Source: JAUILH01 sp965230535
GTDB taxonomy: Bacteria; Bacteroidota; Bacteroidia; Flavobacteriales_D; JAUILH01
Direction: 5' to 3'
DNA: 64,000 nt
Assembly (NCBI GenBank): GCA_965230535.1
Contig: OZ246010.1
Span: forward strand, 1,736,001 to 1,800,000
Shown here: piece after piece, positions 34,488 through 42,889 of the stretch
How positions within the stretch are numbered: the first letter of the stretch is position 1
Layout: each line of letters begins with the position of its first letter
Notes under the pieces: generated by a model
What the model was told of the DNA's origin: nothing
The model's database searches: none
Seen by the model: the letters and a program-made list of their open reading frames with translations, nothing else
Made by a program: the position numbers and the translations under genes

Positions 34488-36548
34488 TTACCTAACTTCT
34501 CCTCCGTTCTCGATTTCTTTTTCCGGAGATACAAAAGCCAATTCACTTTCGTCTGTATTCTCGGCCATCAAAATCATTCCCTGAGACTCAACACCTCTGA
34601 TTTTCCTCGGGGCTAAATTCAATAGAACGCTGACTTTCTTACCTACGATATCTTCCGGCTTGTAGTAACTTGCTATGCCCGAAACGATGGTTCTGACATC
34701 CAACCCTGTATCCACTTTAAGTACCAGAAGTTTATCCGCATTCTCATGCTTTTGGGCTTCAAGAATTGTCGCCACTCTGATATCCAATTTGGTAAAATCG
34801 TCAAATGAAATTTCGTCTTTCATAGGTTTATGTTTTGAAGTATTGGCTGGTTTTAATTTCTCTATTTGCGCTTCAATAACGTCATCCTCAATTTTAGAGA
34901 ATAACAATTCTGCTTTATTGATCTGATGTCCGGCCGGTACTAAATTCAAACTTCCCAAATCATCCCATTTTAGGTCGGTTTGAAGGTTTAACAGCCCACT
35001 TAGTTTCTCAGATGTAAACGGTAAAAATGGCGCCATAGCCAGACTTAAATTTGCAACAATCTGATTGGCAACGTGCATAATGGTCTGAACACGATCTGCA
35101 TCCGTTTTTACCAGTTTCCACGGTTCCATGTCTGCGAGATACTTATTTCCTAATCTCGCCAAATTCATCATTTCTGCCTGAGCATCTCTCAATCTAAATG
35201 CCTCCAGGTGACCGTTCATTGTATTCACAATTTCAGCCATCTCTTTGGTCACATTTTTATCGATTTCGTGATAGTCATTAGCAGACGGCACAATGCCATC
35301 GTAATACTTATTGGTAAGCACCAATGTTCTGTTCACAAAGTTGCCCAGGTTGGCCACCAATTCGTTGTTATTGCGCGCCTGAAAATCTTTCCAGGTAAAT
35401 TCTGCATCTTTAGATTCGGGGGCAATAGAGCACAGTACATACCTCAACACATCTTCCTGTCCAGGGAAATCTGCCAGATAATCGTGCAACCAAACCGCAT
35501 AGTTTCTTGAAGTAGAAAACTTATCTCCTTCCAGATTTAAAAACTCGTTGGCCGGAACATTCTTAGGCAAGATATAATCGCCATGCGACTTCAATAAAAT
35601 CGGGAAAATGATACAATGAAACACTATGTTGTCTTTCGCCAGGAAATGAACCAACTCAGTGTCTTCATCCTGCCAATAAGGTTTCCAGTCCCTGCCTGTT
35701 TGGCTTGCCCATTCTTTAGTTGCCGAAATGTAGCCAATAGGTGCATCCAACCACACGTATAAAACCTTTCCTTCTCCTCCTTCAACTGGCACTTTCACTC
35801 CCCAATCAAGGTCTCTGGTCATAGCTCTGGGCTGCAAACCACCATCAATCCAACTCATGCACTGACCAAGCACTTGTTTTCTCCAAATTTTAGGATCATG
35901 GTGTTGCTTTCCGTCAAGTTTACCGTTGGTAATCCAATCTTTTAACCAGTCTTCATGGCGGTCCATTGGCAAATACCAATGGCTGGTTTCCTTGAGAACC
36001 GGCGTTTTTCCACTCAAAGTAGATTTTGGGTTAATCAAATCCGTAGGACTTAGAGCCGAACCACAGTTTTCACACTGATCTCCATAAGCAGATGGGTGTT
36101 GGCATTTTGGACATTCACCTGTGATGTACCTGTCGGCTAGAAATTGCTCATGTTCCTCATCGTAATACTGCTCAGAAGTATTCTTGGTAAAAACGCCTTT
36201 TTCATCAAGAACCTTAAAATAATCCTGTGCTGTCTCATGATGAAGTGGTGCACTGGTTCTGTGGTACATGTCAAAACTGATGCCCAAATCTTCAAAGGCT
36301 TTTTTATTGATGCCATGGTATTTGTCTACAATTTCCTGTGGACTAATGCCATCTTTTTTTGCGCGCAAAGTAATGGCCGCTCCGTGTTCATCTGATCCAC
36401 AAATAAATGCCACGTCCCCTCCAGTTAATCTGCGATATCTGGCGTAAATATCTGCCGGCACGTATACCCCTGCAATATGTCCTAAATGCAAGGGACCGTT
36501 GGCATATGGCAAGGCTGCCGTTATAGTATGTCTTTTTGCGCTACCCAT
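34488..36548 (-). CDS. metG: Methionyl-tRNA synthetase
   Basis: Charges tRNA-Met; 686 residues. The class I signature is PYANGPLHLGHIAG (HLGH at 21-24), the zinc knuckle has CPKCQ and CENCG (about 145-163), and the second signature is the variant KFSTSRN (about 345). The C-terminal 110 residues are the EMAP/Trbp111-like tRNA-binding domain (FDDFTKLDIRVATI). Its last 93 bases occur a second time, decayed, at 33975-34066. It is divergent from the carboxypeptidase gene. Confidence 0.96.
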   Translation of the reverse strand: MGSAKRHTITAALPYANGPLHLGHIAGVYVPADIYARYRRLTGGDVAFICGSDEHGAAITLRAKKDGISPQEIVDKYHGINKKAFEDLGISFDMYHRTSAPLHHETAQDYFKVLDEKGVFTKNTSEQYYDEEHEQFLADRYITGECPKCQHPSAYGDQCENCGSALSPTDLINPKSTLSGKTPVLKETSHWYLPMDRHEDWLKDWITNGKLDGKQHHDPKIWRKQVLGQCMSWIDGGLQPRAMTRDLDWGVKVPVEGGEGKVLYVWLDAPIGYISATKEWASQTGRDWKPYWQDEDTELVHFLAKDNIVFHCIIFPILLKSHGDYILPKNVPANEFLNLEGDKFSTSRNYAVWLHDYLADFPGQEDVLRYVLCSIAPESKDAEFTWKDFQARNNNELVANLGNFVNRTLVLTNKYYDGIVPSANDYHEIDKNVTKEMAEIVNTMNGHLEAFRLRDAQAEMMNLARLGNKYLADMEPWKLVKTDADRVQTIMHVANQIVANLSLAMAPFLPFTSEKLSGLLNLQTDLKWDDLGSLNLVPAGHQINKAELLFSKIEDDVIEAQIEKLKPANTSKHKPMKDEISFDDFTKLDIRVATILEAQKHENADKLLVLKVDTGLDVRTIVSGIASYYKPEDIVGKKVSVLLNLAPRKIRGVESQGMILMAENTDESELAFVSPEKEIENGGEVR

Positions 36549-36605
36549 TATTCAATAAATGACCTTAAATTAGAGCTGCAAAGATATTTATTTAGATTAG
36601 ATGAT

Positions 36606-37508
36606 ATGAGTTATAAATCTCCTGCTTTTCTGGATGAAGGCGATACTGTTAGAATCGTGGCTACTGCCAGAAAAATTGATAAAAAAATAGTTGATCAAGC
36701 CAGGGTATATCTGGAAAAAAACGGGTTTATTGTTGAGTATGGCAGGTATTTGTTTTCTGAACATCATCAATTTGCAGGAACAGATGAGCAAAGGGCCCAG
36801 GATTTTCAAGATGCTATAGAGGCTCCAAACGTCAAAGCCATTTTATGTGCACGTGGGGGATATGGATCTGTGAGGATGATGGACTTAGTAGACTGGGAAA
36901 GGTTTACCAAGCATCCTAAATGGATCGTTGGGTACAGTGATGTAACTGCTATTCACAGCAAAGTGCATCAACAGGGCTTCCAGAGTATTCATGGAACCAT
37001 GCCAATTAATTTTTCCGACAATACTGCAGAATCTATTGATACTCTGGTTCAATGTTTAAAAGGCAACAACACTTCATATAAGTGGCAAAGTCCATCTAGC
37101 AGTAAACCTGGAAGAACTCAAGGCACAATTATAGGAGGAAACCTATCAATGCTCTATAGTATGATGGGGTCAAAAGAGCAAATTGCTTGCGATAACAAAA
37201 TTCTGTTCTTGGAAGATTTGGATGAGTATTTATATCATATAGACCGTATGATGCATTGTTTAAAAAGGGCAGGTATGTTAGATAATTTGGCTGGTTTGAT
37301 CATTGGAGGCATGACTGACATGCATGACAATACTATTGGGTTTGGACAAAAAATTGAAGACATCATCCTGAACATTACAAAAGAATTTAATTATCCAATT
37401 GGTTTTCAAGCACCTGTTGGACACATGAATCATAATCTCTCCCTAGTTCTGGGAAAAGAGTACATTTTAGATATCAACTCAGAACAAAGTGAACTATCTT
37501 CCGTATGA
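36606..37508 (+). CDS. Muramoyltetrapeptide carboxypeptidase (LD-carboxypeptidase, S66 family)
   Basis: A 300-residue serine peptidase expected to remove the terminal D-Ala from murein tetrapeptides during recycling. It shows the N-terminal LDEGDTVRIVATA, the ARGGYGSVRMMD segment, the nucleophile in GYSDVTA, the FLEDLDEYLYHIDRM region with the catalytic Glu and the final His in PVGHMNHN. I start at the ATG at 36606 (MSYKSPAFL), which matches family length; the longer frame runs into the divergent metG coding region. It is followed 25 bases later by the SiaB-like gene. Confidence 0.9.
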   Translation: MSYKSPAFLDEGDTVRIVATARKIDKKIVDQARVYLEKNGFIVEYGRYLFSEHHQFAGTDEQRAQDFQDAIEAPNVKAILCARGGYGSVRMMDLVDWERFTKHPKWIVGYSDVTAIHSKVHQQGFQSIHGTMPINFSDNTAESIDTLVQCLKGNNTSYKWQSPSSSKPGRTQGTIIGGNLSMLYSMMGSKEQIACDNKILFLEDLDEYLYHIDRMMHCLKRAGMLDNLAGLIIGGMTDMHDNTIGFGQKIEDIILNITKEFNYPIGFQAPVGHMNHNLSLVLGKEYILDINSEQSELSSV

Positions 37509-37533
37509 TTTATAAAGCGACTTCATATCCCCA

Positions 37534-38607
37534 ATGAACAACGATAGACATCATACACAGGAATGGGTAAAAGAGATTTTGGCAGATATTCCTCCTCAGA
37601 ATTTTATCCTGTTCTTACAAGGAGATTTTAGAACAAACAAAAGTTACGACATTGTCAGTTTAGTAGAAGTAAACTTCAATGCTGTTTTTAGTCGTAAGGT
37701 GGTAAGGCGTCTTTTGTTTTTGGTAGTAGAGGCCGTTCAAAATATTGAACGATACAGCTTCCATAGTGATAAACTGTTCGATTTTGTACTCATAAATAAT
37801 AATGGGAATCATTTTAAGATCATAACACAAAACTCCATTCTAAACAAAGACATTGAACCACTAAAAAAAAGACTGGATGCTCTAAAGAACAAACACGCTA
37901 AGGAATTATCAGCTACATACATGGATATACTATCCTCTGGAGAGGGGACATCCAAAGGTGCCGGACTTGGTCTGGTGGACATGACACGTAAGAGTAAAAA
38001 TGCCTTAGGATACCAGTTCAATAAGATCGATGACCAAATCTCTACCTTCCAAATGCAACTCACTTATACAATTCCAAAAAGTGAAGAGGAAGGATCTGAT
38101 GACAGTGTTGCTTTGTTAGAGAAAATGACCAACTATTTTCATAAAAAAAATTCCGGGGTCTTTTATTCGGGGGATTTTTCAAATAGCTTCCTAACAGTCT
38201 TGCTTGACATTATTCAAAATTTTGATTCAGTAAACAACCTAGTGCATCATGCCGTTATTGAAGCCATACAAAACATAAAAAAACATGGCAGGATTCATGA
38301 AAAAATAAAAGGTCTTGTAGCCATCAAAACAGATGTCAATAAAACCAACCTATCGACCTGTAATCCTTGTAAACCGGAAACCATTCCTCTGGTTTCGAAG
38401 GCCATAGATGAACTCAATGCTTATGATGAAGATGGGCTAAATAAAAAATGTCTGGAAGTTCTGTCAGATCAAAGCAAAAAAGGCAGTTTAGGTTTAGTGA
38501 ATATAGCACAATACTCTCGTCCAAATATGATATATTGCAGCAGTATTAAAATGAAAGAACAGGATTTTATTTTTATCAATTCTCAATATTCTGTCGATGG
38601 AAATTAA
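37534..38607 (+). CDS. Tandem SiaB-like protein kinase (two fused GHKL domains)
   Basis: A 357-residue cytoplasmic protein made of two homologous halves. Half 1 (about 1-180) has VEAVQNIERYS at 65-75 and GAGLGLVDMTRKS at 142-154. Half 2 (about 190-357) has IEAIQNIKKHG at 242-252 and KGSLGLVNIAQYS at 316-328. These are the N-box (E-x2-Q-N) and G-box (GLGLV or LGLV) of the SiaB family, normally a single-domain protein of about 180 residues. In Pseudomonas aeruginosa SiaB phosphorylates SiaC. The next gene encodes a SiaC-like protein, overlapping by 11 bases, and a SiaA-like phosphatase follows convergently. Half 2 has an extra CNPC insertion. Confidence 0.82.
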   Translation: MNNDRHHTQEWVKEILADIPPQNFILFLQGDFRTNKSYDIVSLVEVNFNAVFSRKVVRRLLFLVVEAVQNIERYSFHSDKLFDFVLINNNGNHFKIITQNSILNKDIEPLKKRLDALKNKHAKELSATYMDILSSGEGTSKGAGLGLVDMTRKSKNALGYQFNKIDDQISTFQMQLTYTIPKSEEEGSDDSVALLEKMTNYFHKKNSGVFYSGDFSNSFLTVLLDIIQNFDSVNNLVHHAVIEAIQNIKKHGRIHEKIKGLVAIKTDVNKTNLSTCNPCKPETIPLVSKAIDELNAYDEDGLNKKCLEVLSDQSKKGSLGLVNIAQYSRPNMIYCSSIKMKEQDFIFINSQYSVDGN

Positions 38608-38956
38608 AGGGACTAAGGACTCACCATTTGTTAGTATTACAAATTCTCCTAAAAAGATTGTTATGGAAGGAGTTCTTATGCCGGAGAATGCCTACGATTT
38701 TTTTATACCAATTCATGAATCGGTGAAGGCTATTTTGGGAAACAGCGATCCTCTGGAAGTGCATTTCGAGATAGTATACTTGAACTCTATGTCGAACAAA
38801 CAAATTCTCAAATTGCTCAAGGACATTGAAACATCAGGAATTAAGTGTGATGTCATCTGGAAATATAAGCCCACAGACAGACTCATGAAAATGAAAGGTA
38901 TGGAGCTAAGCATTTTATGTCCGGATATCTCTATTGAACTACAAGAAGTTAATTAG
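38597..38956 (+). CDS. SiaC-family regulatory phosphoprotein (DUF1987)
   Basis: A 119-residue STAS-like protein of the DUF1987/SiaC family. It has the typical MEGVLMPENAYDFFIPI and the FEIVYLNSMSNKQIL helix start, where the family phosphosite lies (Ser64 or Ser66 here; Thr in Pseudomonas). In the Sia system the unphosphorylated form binds and activates an effector; kinase SiaB and phosphatase SiaA set its state. Its gene overlaps the SiaB-like gene by 11 bases and the convergent SiaA-like gene by 4. The Pseudomonas effector SiaD, a diguanylate cyclase, is absent here. Confidence 0.85.
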   Translation: MEIKGTKDSPFVSITNSPKKIVMEGVLMPENAYDFFIPIHESVKAILGNSDPLEVHFEIVYLNSMSNKQILKLLKDIETSGIKCDVIWKYKPTDRLMKMKGMELSILCPDISIELQEVN

Positions 38957-40761
38957 ATCTCAAAACCAAGTATCAGCACGTCATCCACCTGTTCTGCCGA
39001 TTGTTTCCAATTCTCAAAAGTCGTTTCCAATTTTTGTCTCGCCTCTCCAAATGAAGTTTTAGACAAATCCAGTAACAGGCCTTCAAAACGTTCCAGATTA
39101 AACTTAACAACTAAATCAGTATTGCCCTGAAATTGGTCAAAATATCCATCAGAGTACAAGTACAACCTATTTCCTTTAGTCAGGTTAAGTTTATGACTAA
39201 TGATATGCTTCTTTTCAAAATCGTAACCCAAAGAAAGTGGCATGGAATCATGATGTGTTAATTTTCCATTTTCTTCAACATACAATCCATTCACAGCACC
39301 TGCCACAGTAATCTGTGAAGCTCCTTTTTCTCTGGCAACGATCACGCAATCCATACCATGCTCCAAAAAAGACTCATTACTGTCAAAAGTATCGCGCAAC
39401 CTTTCATTGAGCTTCAGCAACAATTCATCAGGCTCAACGATTCCTTCGGCATGTACAAGATGACTGATGGTAGAATGTCCTAATACAGTGAGCATAGCTC
39501 CCGGAACACCGTGTCCTGTGCAATCAGCGACCACAATAATCTCATAGCCATTTTCTTCTCCAAACCAATAAAAATCTCCGCTAACAATGTCTTTTGGCCT
39601 ATAATAGATAAAGCTGTTGTCATACATTTCTTTTAATCCACCTACAGGTTGTAAAAAACCACTTTGCATAACAGAAGCATATTCTATACTACTGACAATT
39701 TTATCTCGACTCTCGTTAATCTGTATATTTTGTTCCTTAAGTTTATTGGAAAAATGCCTTATCTTGTAAAGAAAGAAGGCAAGCAATACCAGAATAACCA
39801 ACAAGCCAATCATGGTTAGACGCATATAAAAGGCCTTTTTTTCATTGGCTTCAAGTTCTTTTTGTCTGACTTGGTTTAATTCTTTGGCTTGGTTTAGTCT
39901 GTCTTCCAATAAAATCACTCTACTCTCCAACATGTTGTATTCTGCCGAGTTAGTATCTAATCCCGACATCAATTCTTTAATGTCATTAATATAAGCTTGA
40001 GTGGATTCTGTTTTTCCAGATTTCAATTCATCAAAAAAATCAAAGCCACTACCATTCACCTCAAGCAAAACACTGTCCAGTTCGTTAAGCCGCATATGGC
40101 TAATTATATAGGAACTGTCCAGTTCGAAGATGGAATCACTTACAGCTGATTTCTCAAAACTCTCTCGTTTTCGGTAGCCCTTTTCTTTTTGGACTATCGT
40201 ATGGTTCTTAATCTCTGATGGGGCATTGTTATTGATTTCAATTGTCTTCCATGCCGGTCCAACATTATTTACAATAACATCATTGGAACTTTTGTCTACG
40301 TTTTCTTCGGCAGGCAAAAAAGACAAGGTCCCATCTTCGTTAATGGTATAGGCACCAAAGAAAACATCTTCATCACCATTTTCTTTCAATAAAACGCCAA
40401 AGGCAGAAAAGTTCTTCTTGGTGGAAGAACCTGGTACTTTAATGCTAAAAGAAACAATACTGTGGCCTTGCTTTGACATTACTAGCCTGTACTTACCTGG
40501 GGAATTTAGCTCTACCTCAAACTCACCAAAGTGATCCGTTTTTGTTTGAAGAATCTTCTGTCGATCTTTTATTACACTAACCGTAGCACCACTTACGGGA
40601 CCATTAAACTTAACATTTCTTTGAGTGCGTTTAAGAAGCCTTACTTTTTTACCAGAATAACTCTGAACGGTTCCCGAAACAATGGCATTTTGCGCTATGC
40701 TTCCGGAAAAAACGAGAAGACAAATAATCAATCCAAGGATTCTTGGCAACATGTGATTCAT
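38953..40761 (-). CDS. Membrane-anchored SpoIIE/PP2C-family phosphatase (SiaA-like)
   Basis: A 602-residue protein. A signal peptide (1-24) is followed by an extracytoplasmic carboxypeptidase-regulatory-like/SpaA-type beta domain (about 28-110), a helical region with a coiled coil (about 230-310), one membrane helix (about 318-335), a short coiled linker and a C-terminal SpoIIE-type PP2C domain (about 370-602) with DIVSGDFYW, VVADCTGHGVPGAM, YSDGYFDQ and the terminal DDVLIL Asp pair. It should dephosphorylate the SiaC-like protein in response to an extracellular signal. I use the ATG at 40761; the TTG one codon earlier is not needed. Confidence 0.87.
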   Translation of the reverse strand: MNHMLPRILGLIICLLVFSGSIAQNAIVSGTVQSYSGKKVRLLKRTQRNVKFNGPVSGATVSVIKDRQKILQTKTDHFGEFEVELNSPGKYRLVMSKQGHSIVSFSIKVPGSSTKKNFSAFGVLLKENGDEDVFFGAYTINEDGTLSFLPAEENVDKSSNDVIVNNVGPAWKTIEINNNAPSEIKNHTIVQKEKGYRKRESFEKSAVSDSIFELDSSYIISHMRLNELDSVLLEVNGSGFDFFDELKSGKTESTQAYINDIKELMSGLDTNSAEYNMLESRVILLEDRLNQAKELNQVRQKELEANEKKAFYMRLTMIGLLVILVLLAFFLYKIRHFSNKLKEQNIQINESRDKIVSSIEYASVMQSGFLQPVGGLKEMYDNSFIYYRPKDIVSGDFYWFGEENGYEIIVVADCTGHGVPGAMLTVLGHSTISHLVHAEGIVEPDELLLKLNERLRDTFDSNESFLEHGMDCVIVAREKGASQITVAGAVNGLYVEENGKLTHHDSMPLSLGYDFEKKHIISHKLNLTKGNRLYLYSDGYFDQFQGNTDLVVKFNLERFEGLLLDLSKTSFGEARQKLETTFENWKQSAEQVDDVLILGFEI

Positions 40762-40775
40762 CAAGCTCCCCGTTT

Positions 40776-41420
40776 TTATCTCTCTTCCAAGGTATAATCT
40801 TCAGGAACTACGAACATACTGTCGTCGATCGTTTCTTCTTTGATTTCCGTTACTTCCGTCTTAGAAACAGCTGTTCCATCTAATCTGGATTCTTCGATCA
40901 AAAGAGGCATTGAACCGCTTCCTTTTGCTTCCAACTTTCCAAAGAACTTAGACACATTGTTGTTTTTTCTAACCACCTTCATCATAGGTGCATAGAAAGT
41001 ATAATTGCCATCGTGAATCCAAAAACTAATCTGAACTTTTCTTTGCTCTGATTTCACAAGCGTCTTGTGACAATCCTTACCTAAGATTGCTTTCTTCTCA
41101 TTGGTTTTTTCAACCTTAACTTCCAAAGGTCTGTTGTGTGAACGGTCTGGCATAGGGAGGTATAATTTTCTTGCTGGAATTAATGCCGTTACTTCTCCCG
41201 ATTTTAAATCGATGAGTTTCACGCCTTTCAATGCATTATCATCATTAGGAAGATAAGTCTCTAAACGTACTTTATCTCCTTTCACATAGATCTTTTTCTT
41301 TACCACATTAGCTCTATGTGTTTCTTTAATTGTAATGATACCTGCAAAGTCCTGAGCAGACAAGCCAAATGTCATACACATCAGAACTAATAATGCACTA
41401 CTTTTAACAAGATTTTTCAT
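40776..41420 (-). CDS. Secreted protein, DUF4412-like
   Basis: A 214-residue protein with a signal peptide (MKNLVKSSALLVLMCMTFGLSAQ, split here as residues 1-20 and a short tail) and a single beta-rich domain: FAGIITIKETHR, then VKGDKVRLETYL, then a KILGKDCHKT-like strand (AILGKDCHKTLV). The pattern resembles DUF4412 proteins, which share the lipoprotein-carrier fold of LolA. It lies 14 bases upstream of the SiaA-like phosphatase on the same strand, so the two are probably cotranscribed. I start at the ATG at 41420. Confidence 0.75.
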   Translation of the reverse strand: MKNLVKSSALLVLMCMTFGLSAQDFAGIITIKETHRANVVKKKIYVKGDKVRLETYLPNDDNALKGVKLIDLKSGEVTALIPARKLYLPMPDRSHNRPLEVKVEKTNEKKAILGKDCHKTLVKSEQRKVQISFWIHDGNYTFYAPMMKVVRKNNNVSKFFGKLEAKGSGSMPLLIEESRLDGTAVSKTEVTEIKEETIDDSMFVVPEDYTLEER

Positions 41421-41448
41421 ATCCTCAAATTTCAAATACGAATATACG

Positions 41449-41456
41449 TATTTTTG
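41449..41456 (+). promoter_or_regulatory. Promoter -7 element of yraN
   Basis: TATTTTTG matches TAnnTTTG and lies 34 bases before the ATG at 41491. It also indicates that the in-frame TTG at 41458 is not the start codon. Confidence 0.5.
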
Positions 41457-41490
41457 ATTGTTCTCTCAGGTAGATCAAAATCCGTTCCAA

Positions 41491-41850
41491 ATGGGAAAAA
41501 ACTCAAAAATCATCGGTGATTATGCGGAAGAAGAAGCGGCCAGGTTTATGTTCGCCAATGGTTACGTGATTTTAGAGAGGAACTGGCGTCATAAAAACCT
41601 GGAAATAGACATCATAGCTCAAAATGAAACCTGCATTGTCTTTGCAGAAGTTAAATTCAGAAAGAACACTCATTTTGGAGATCCTCTTAAAGCTGTAGAT
41701 GACGATAAAATAAACCACATTCTAAAAGCTGCAGATCATTATTTAGAAACTCATGAAATAGATTTAAATCCAAGGTTTGACATCATAGCCATTACCAAAG
41801 AAAATGATCAGCTATGCATCTCACACTATCCGGAAGCCTTTCTTCCTTAG
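41491..41850 (+). CDS. YraN family protein (UPF0102), putative endonuclease
   Basis: A 119-residue protein with the Holliday-junction-resolvase-like nuclease fold: GDYAEEEAARFMFANGYVILERNWR, the motif EIDIIAQ (catalytic Glu and Asp) and VFAEVKFR (ExK). The family is widespread and linked to recombination or DNA uptake, but its substrate is not settled. The start at 41491 (MGKNSKIIGD) fits family N-termini. It is followed 43 bases later by the pseudouridine synthase gene. Confidence 0.88.
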   Translation: MGKNSKIIGDYAEEEAARFMFANGYVILERNWRHKNLEIDIIAQNETCIVFAEVKFRKNTHFGDPLKAVDDDKINHILKAADHYLETHEIDLNPRFDIIAITKENDQLCISHYPEAFLP

Positions 41851-41878
41851 AGATATCAATACATAGATTAGCTTTTAC

Positions 41879-41886
41879 TACCTTTG
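41879..41886 (+). promoter_or_regulatory. Promoter -7 element next to the pseudouridine synthase start
   Basis: TACCTTTG matches TAnnTTTG but ends only 7 bases before the ATG at 41894, so transcription from it would begin at or beside the start codon. Either the mRNA is leaderless or the match is fortuitous and the gene is read from the yraN promoter. Confidence 0.45.
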
Positions 41887-41893
41887 CAGCCGC

Positions 41894-42889
41894 ATGGAAA
41901 GGAATAATGACAAAAAAAGAGGTTTTGGAGCGGGAAAAGGCAAATTCGATCCTTCAAAAAAACTGAGCAGAAGTTTCTCTAAGAAAGCTAAATCGGCTGA
42001 GCAAAAAGAAGATTCTGACGCGCATTCGAAACCGTCTAAAAAGACAACGGCCAAACCCAACTTTTCCAAGTTTGACAAAAGAGACAAATTTGAGAAAGAG
42101 AAGAAATCATTCAAGTTCGATAAAAAGGACAAACCTTTCTCCAAGAAGAGTTCTAAATCGGAACCAGCAAAACGACCATCAAAAAATGACTTGGTTCGAT
42201 TGAATAAATATATAGCCAATTCTGGTGTTTGCTCGAGACGAGAGGCAGATAAGCTAATTGAGCAGGGACTCATTATGGTCAACGGTGAAGTTGTTACGGA
42301 ACTGGGAACCAAGATTAAATTCGGGGACAAAGTACAATACGAAGGCAACTACCTGCGCGGAGAGCAACACGTGTATTTGCTGATGAATAAGCCCAAAGAT
42401 TTTATCACCACTTCAAAAGACCCACAAGGCAGAAAAACTGTGATGGACCTAATTGGCTCAAAATGCAAGGAACGTGTATATCCGGTTGGAAGATTGGACA
42501 GAAACACGACTGGTTTGCTTATGTTAACCAATGATGGAGAACTGGCATCCAAACTGACTCACCCTAAGCATGAGATCAAGAAACTGTACCAGGTTGAAAC
42601 AGACATTCCTGTTAAACCAAGCGATCTTGACCTATTGGTTTCCGGAATTACACTTGAAGACGGTGATGCTAAAGCAGACAATGCAGCTTATGCCGGTGGT
42701 AAAAACATCATTGGTGTGGAATTACATTCTGGTAAAAACAGAATTGTAAGAAGGATGTTTGCTGAATTGGGATATGAGGTCAAAAAACTAGACAGAGTGA
42801 TGTTTGCAGGACTCACCAAAAAGGACATTCCAAGAGGAAAATGGCGTTTTCTAACTGATAAGGAAGTGGCCTATTTGAAAATGCTATAG
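41894..42889 (+). CDS. rluB: 23S rRNA pseudouridine synthase, RluB/RsuA family
   Basis: A 331-residue enzyme. The first 95 residues are a Lys/Ser/Phe-rich disordered tail with repeated FDKRDKFEK-like units, common in Bacteroidota members. An S4 RNA-binding domain follows (about 97-155: VRLNKYIANSGVCSRREADKLI), then the catalytic domain with VGRLDRNTTGLLMLTNDGEL (Asp nucleophile). It isomerises a uridine of 23S rRNA; RluB rather than RsuA or RluE is inferred from overall form. Its end overlaps the convergent acetyltransferase gene by 6 bases. Confidence 0.88.
   Translation: MERNNDKKRGFGAGKGKFDPSKKLSRSFSKKAKSAEQKEDSDAHSKPSKKTTAKPNFSKFDKRDKFEKEKKSFKFDKKDKPFSKKSSKSEPAKRPSKNDLVRLNKYIANSGVCSRREADKLIEQGLIMVNGEVVTELGTKIKFGDKVQYEGNYLRGEQHVYLLMNKPKDFITTSKDPQGRKTVMDLIGSKCKERVYPVGRLDRNTTGLLMLTNDGELASKLTHPKHEIKKLYQVETDIPVKPSDLDLLVSGITLEDGDAKADNAAYAGGKNIIGVELHSGKNRIVRRMFAELGYEVKKLDRVMFAGLTKKDIPRGKWRFLTDKEVAYLKML

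Noticed and set aside
42349..42552. Minus-strand frames inside rluB and other conserved genes
   Set aside because: They are shadows of strongly conserved coding sequence on the other strand and show no family motifs.
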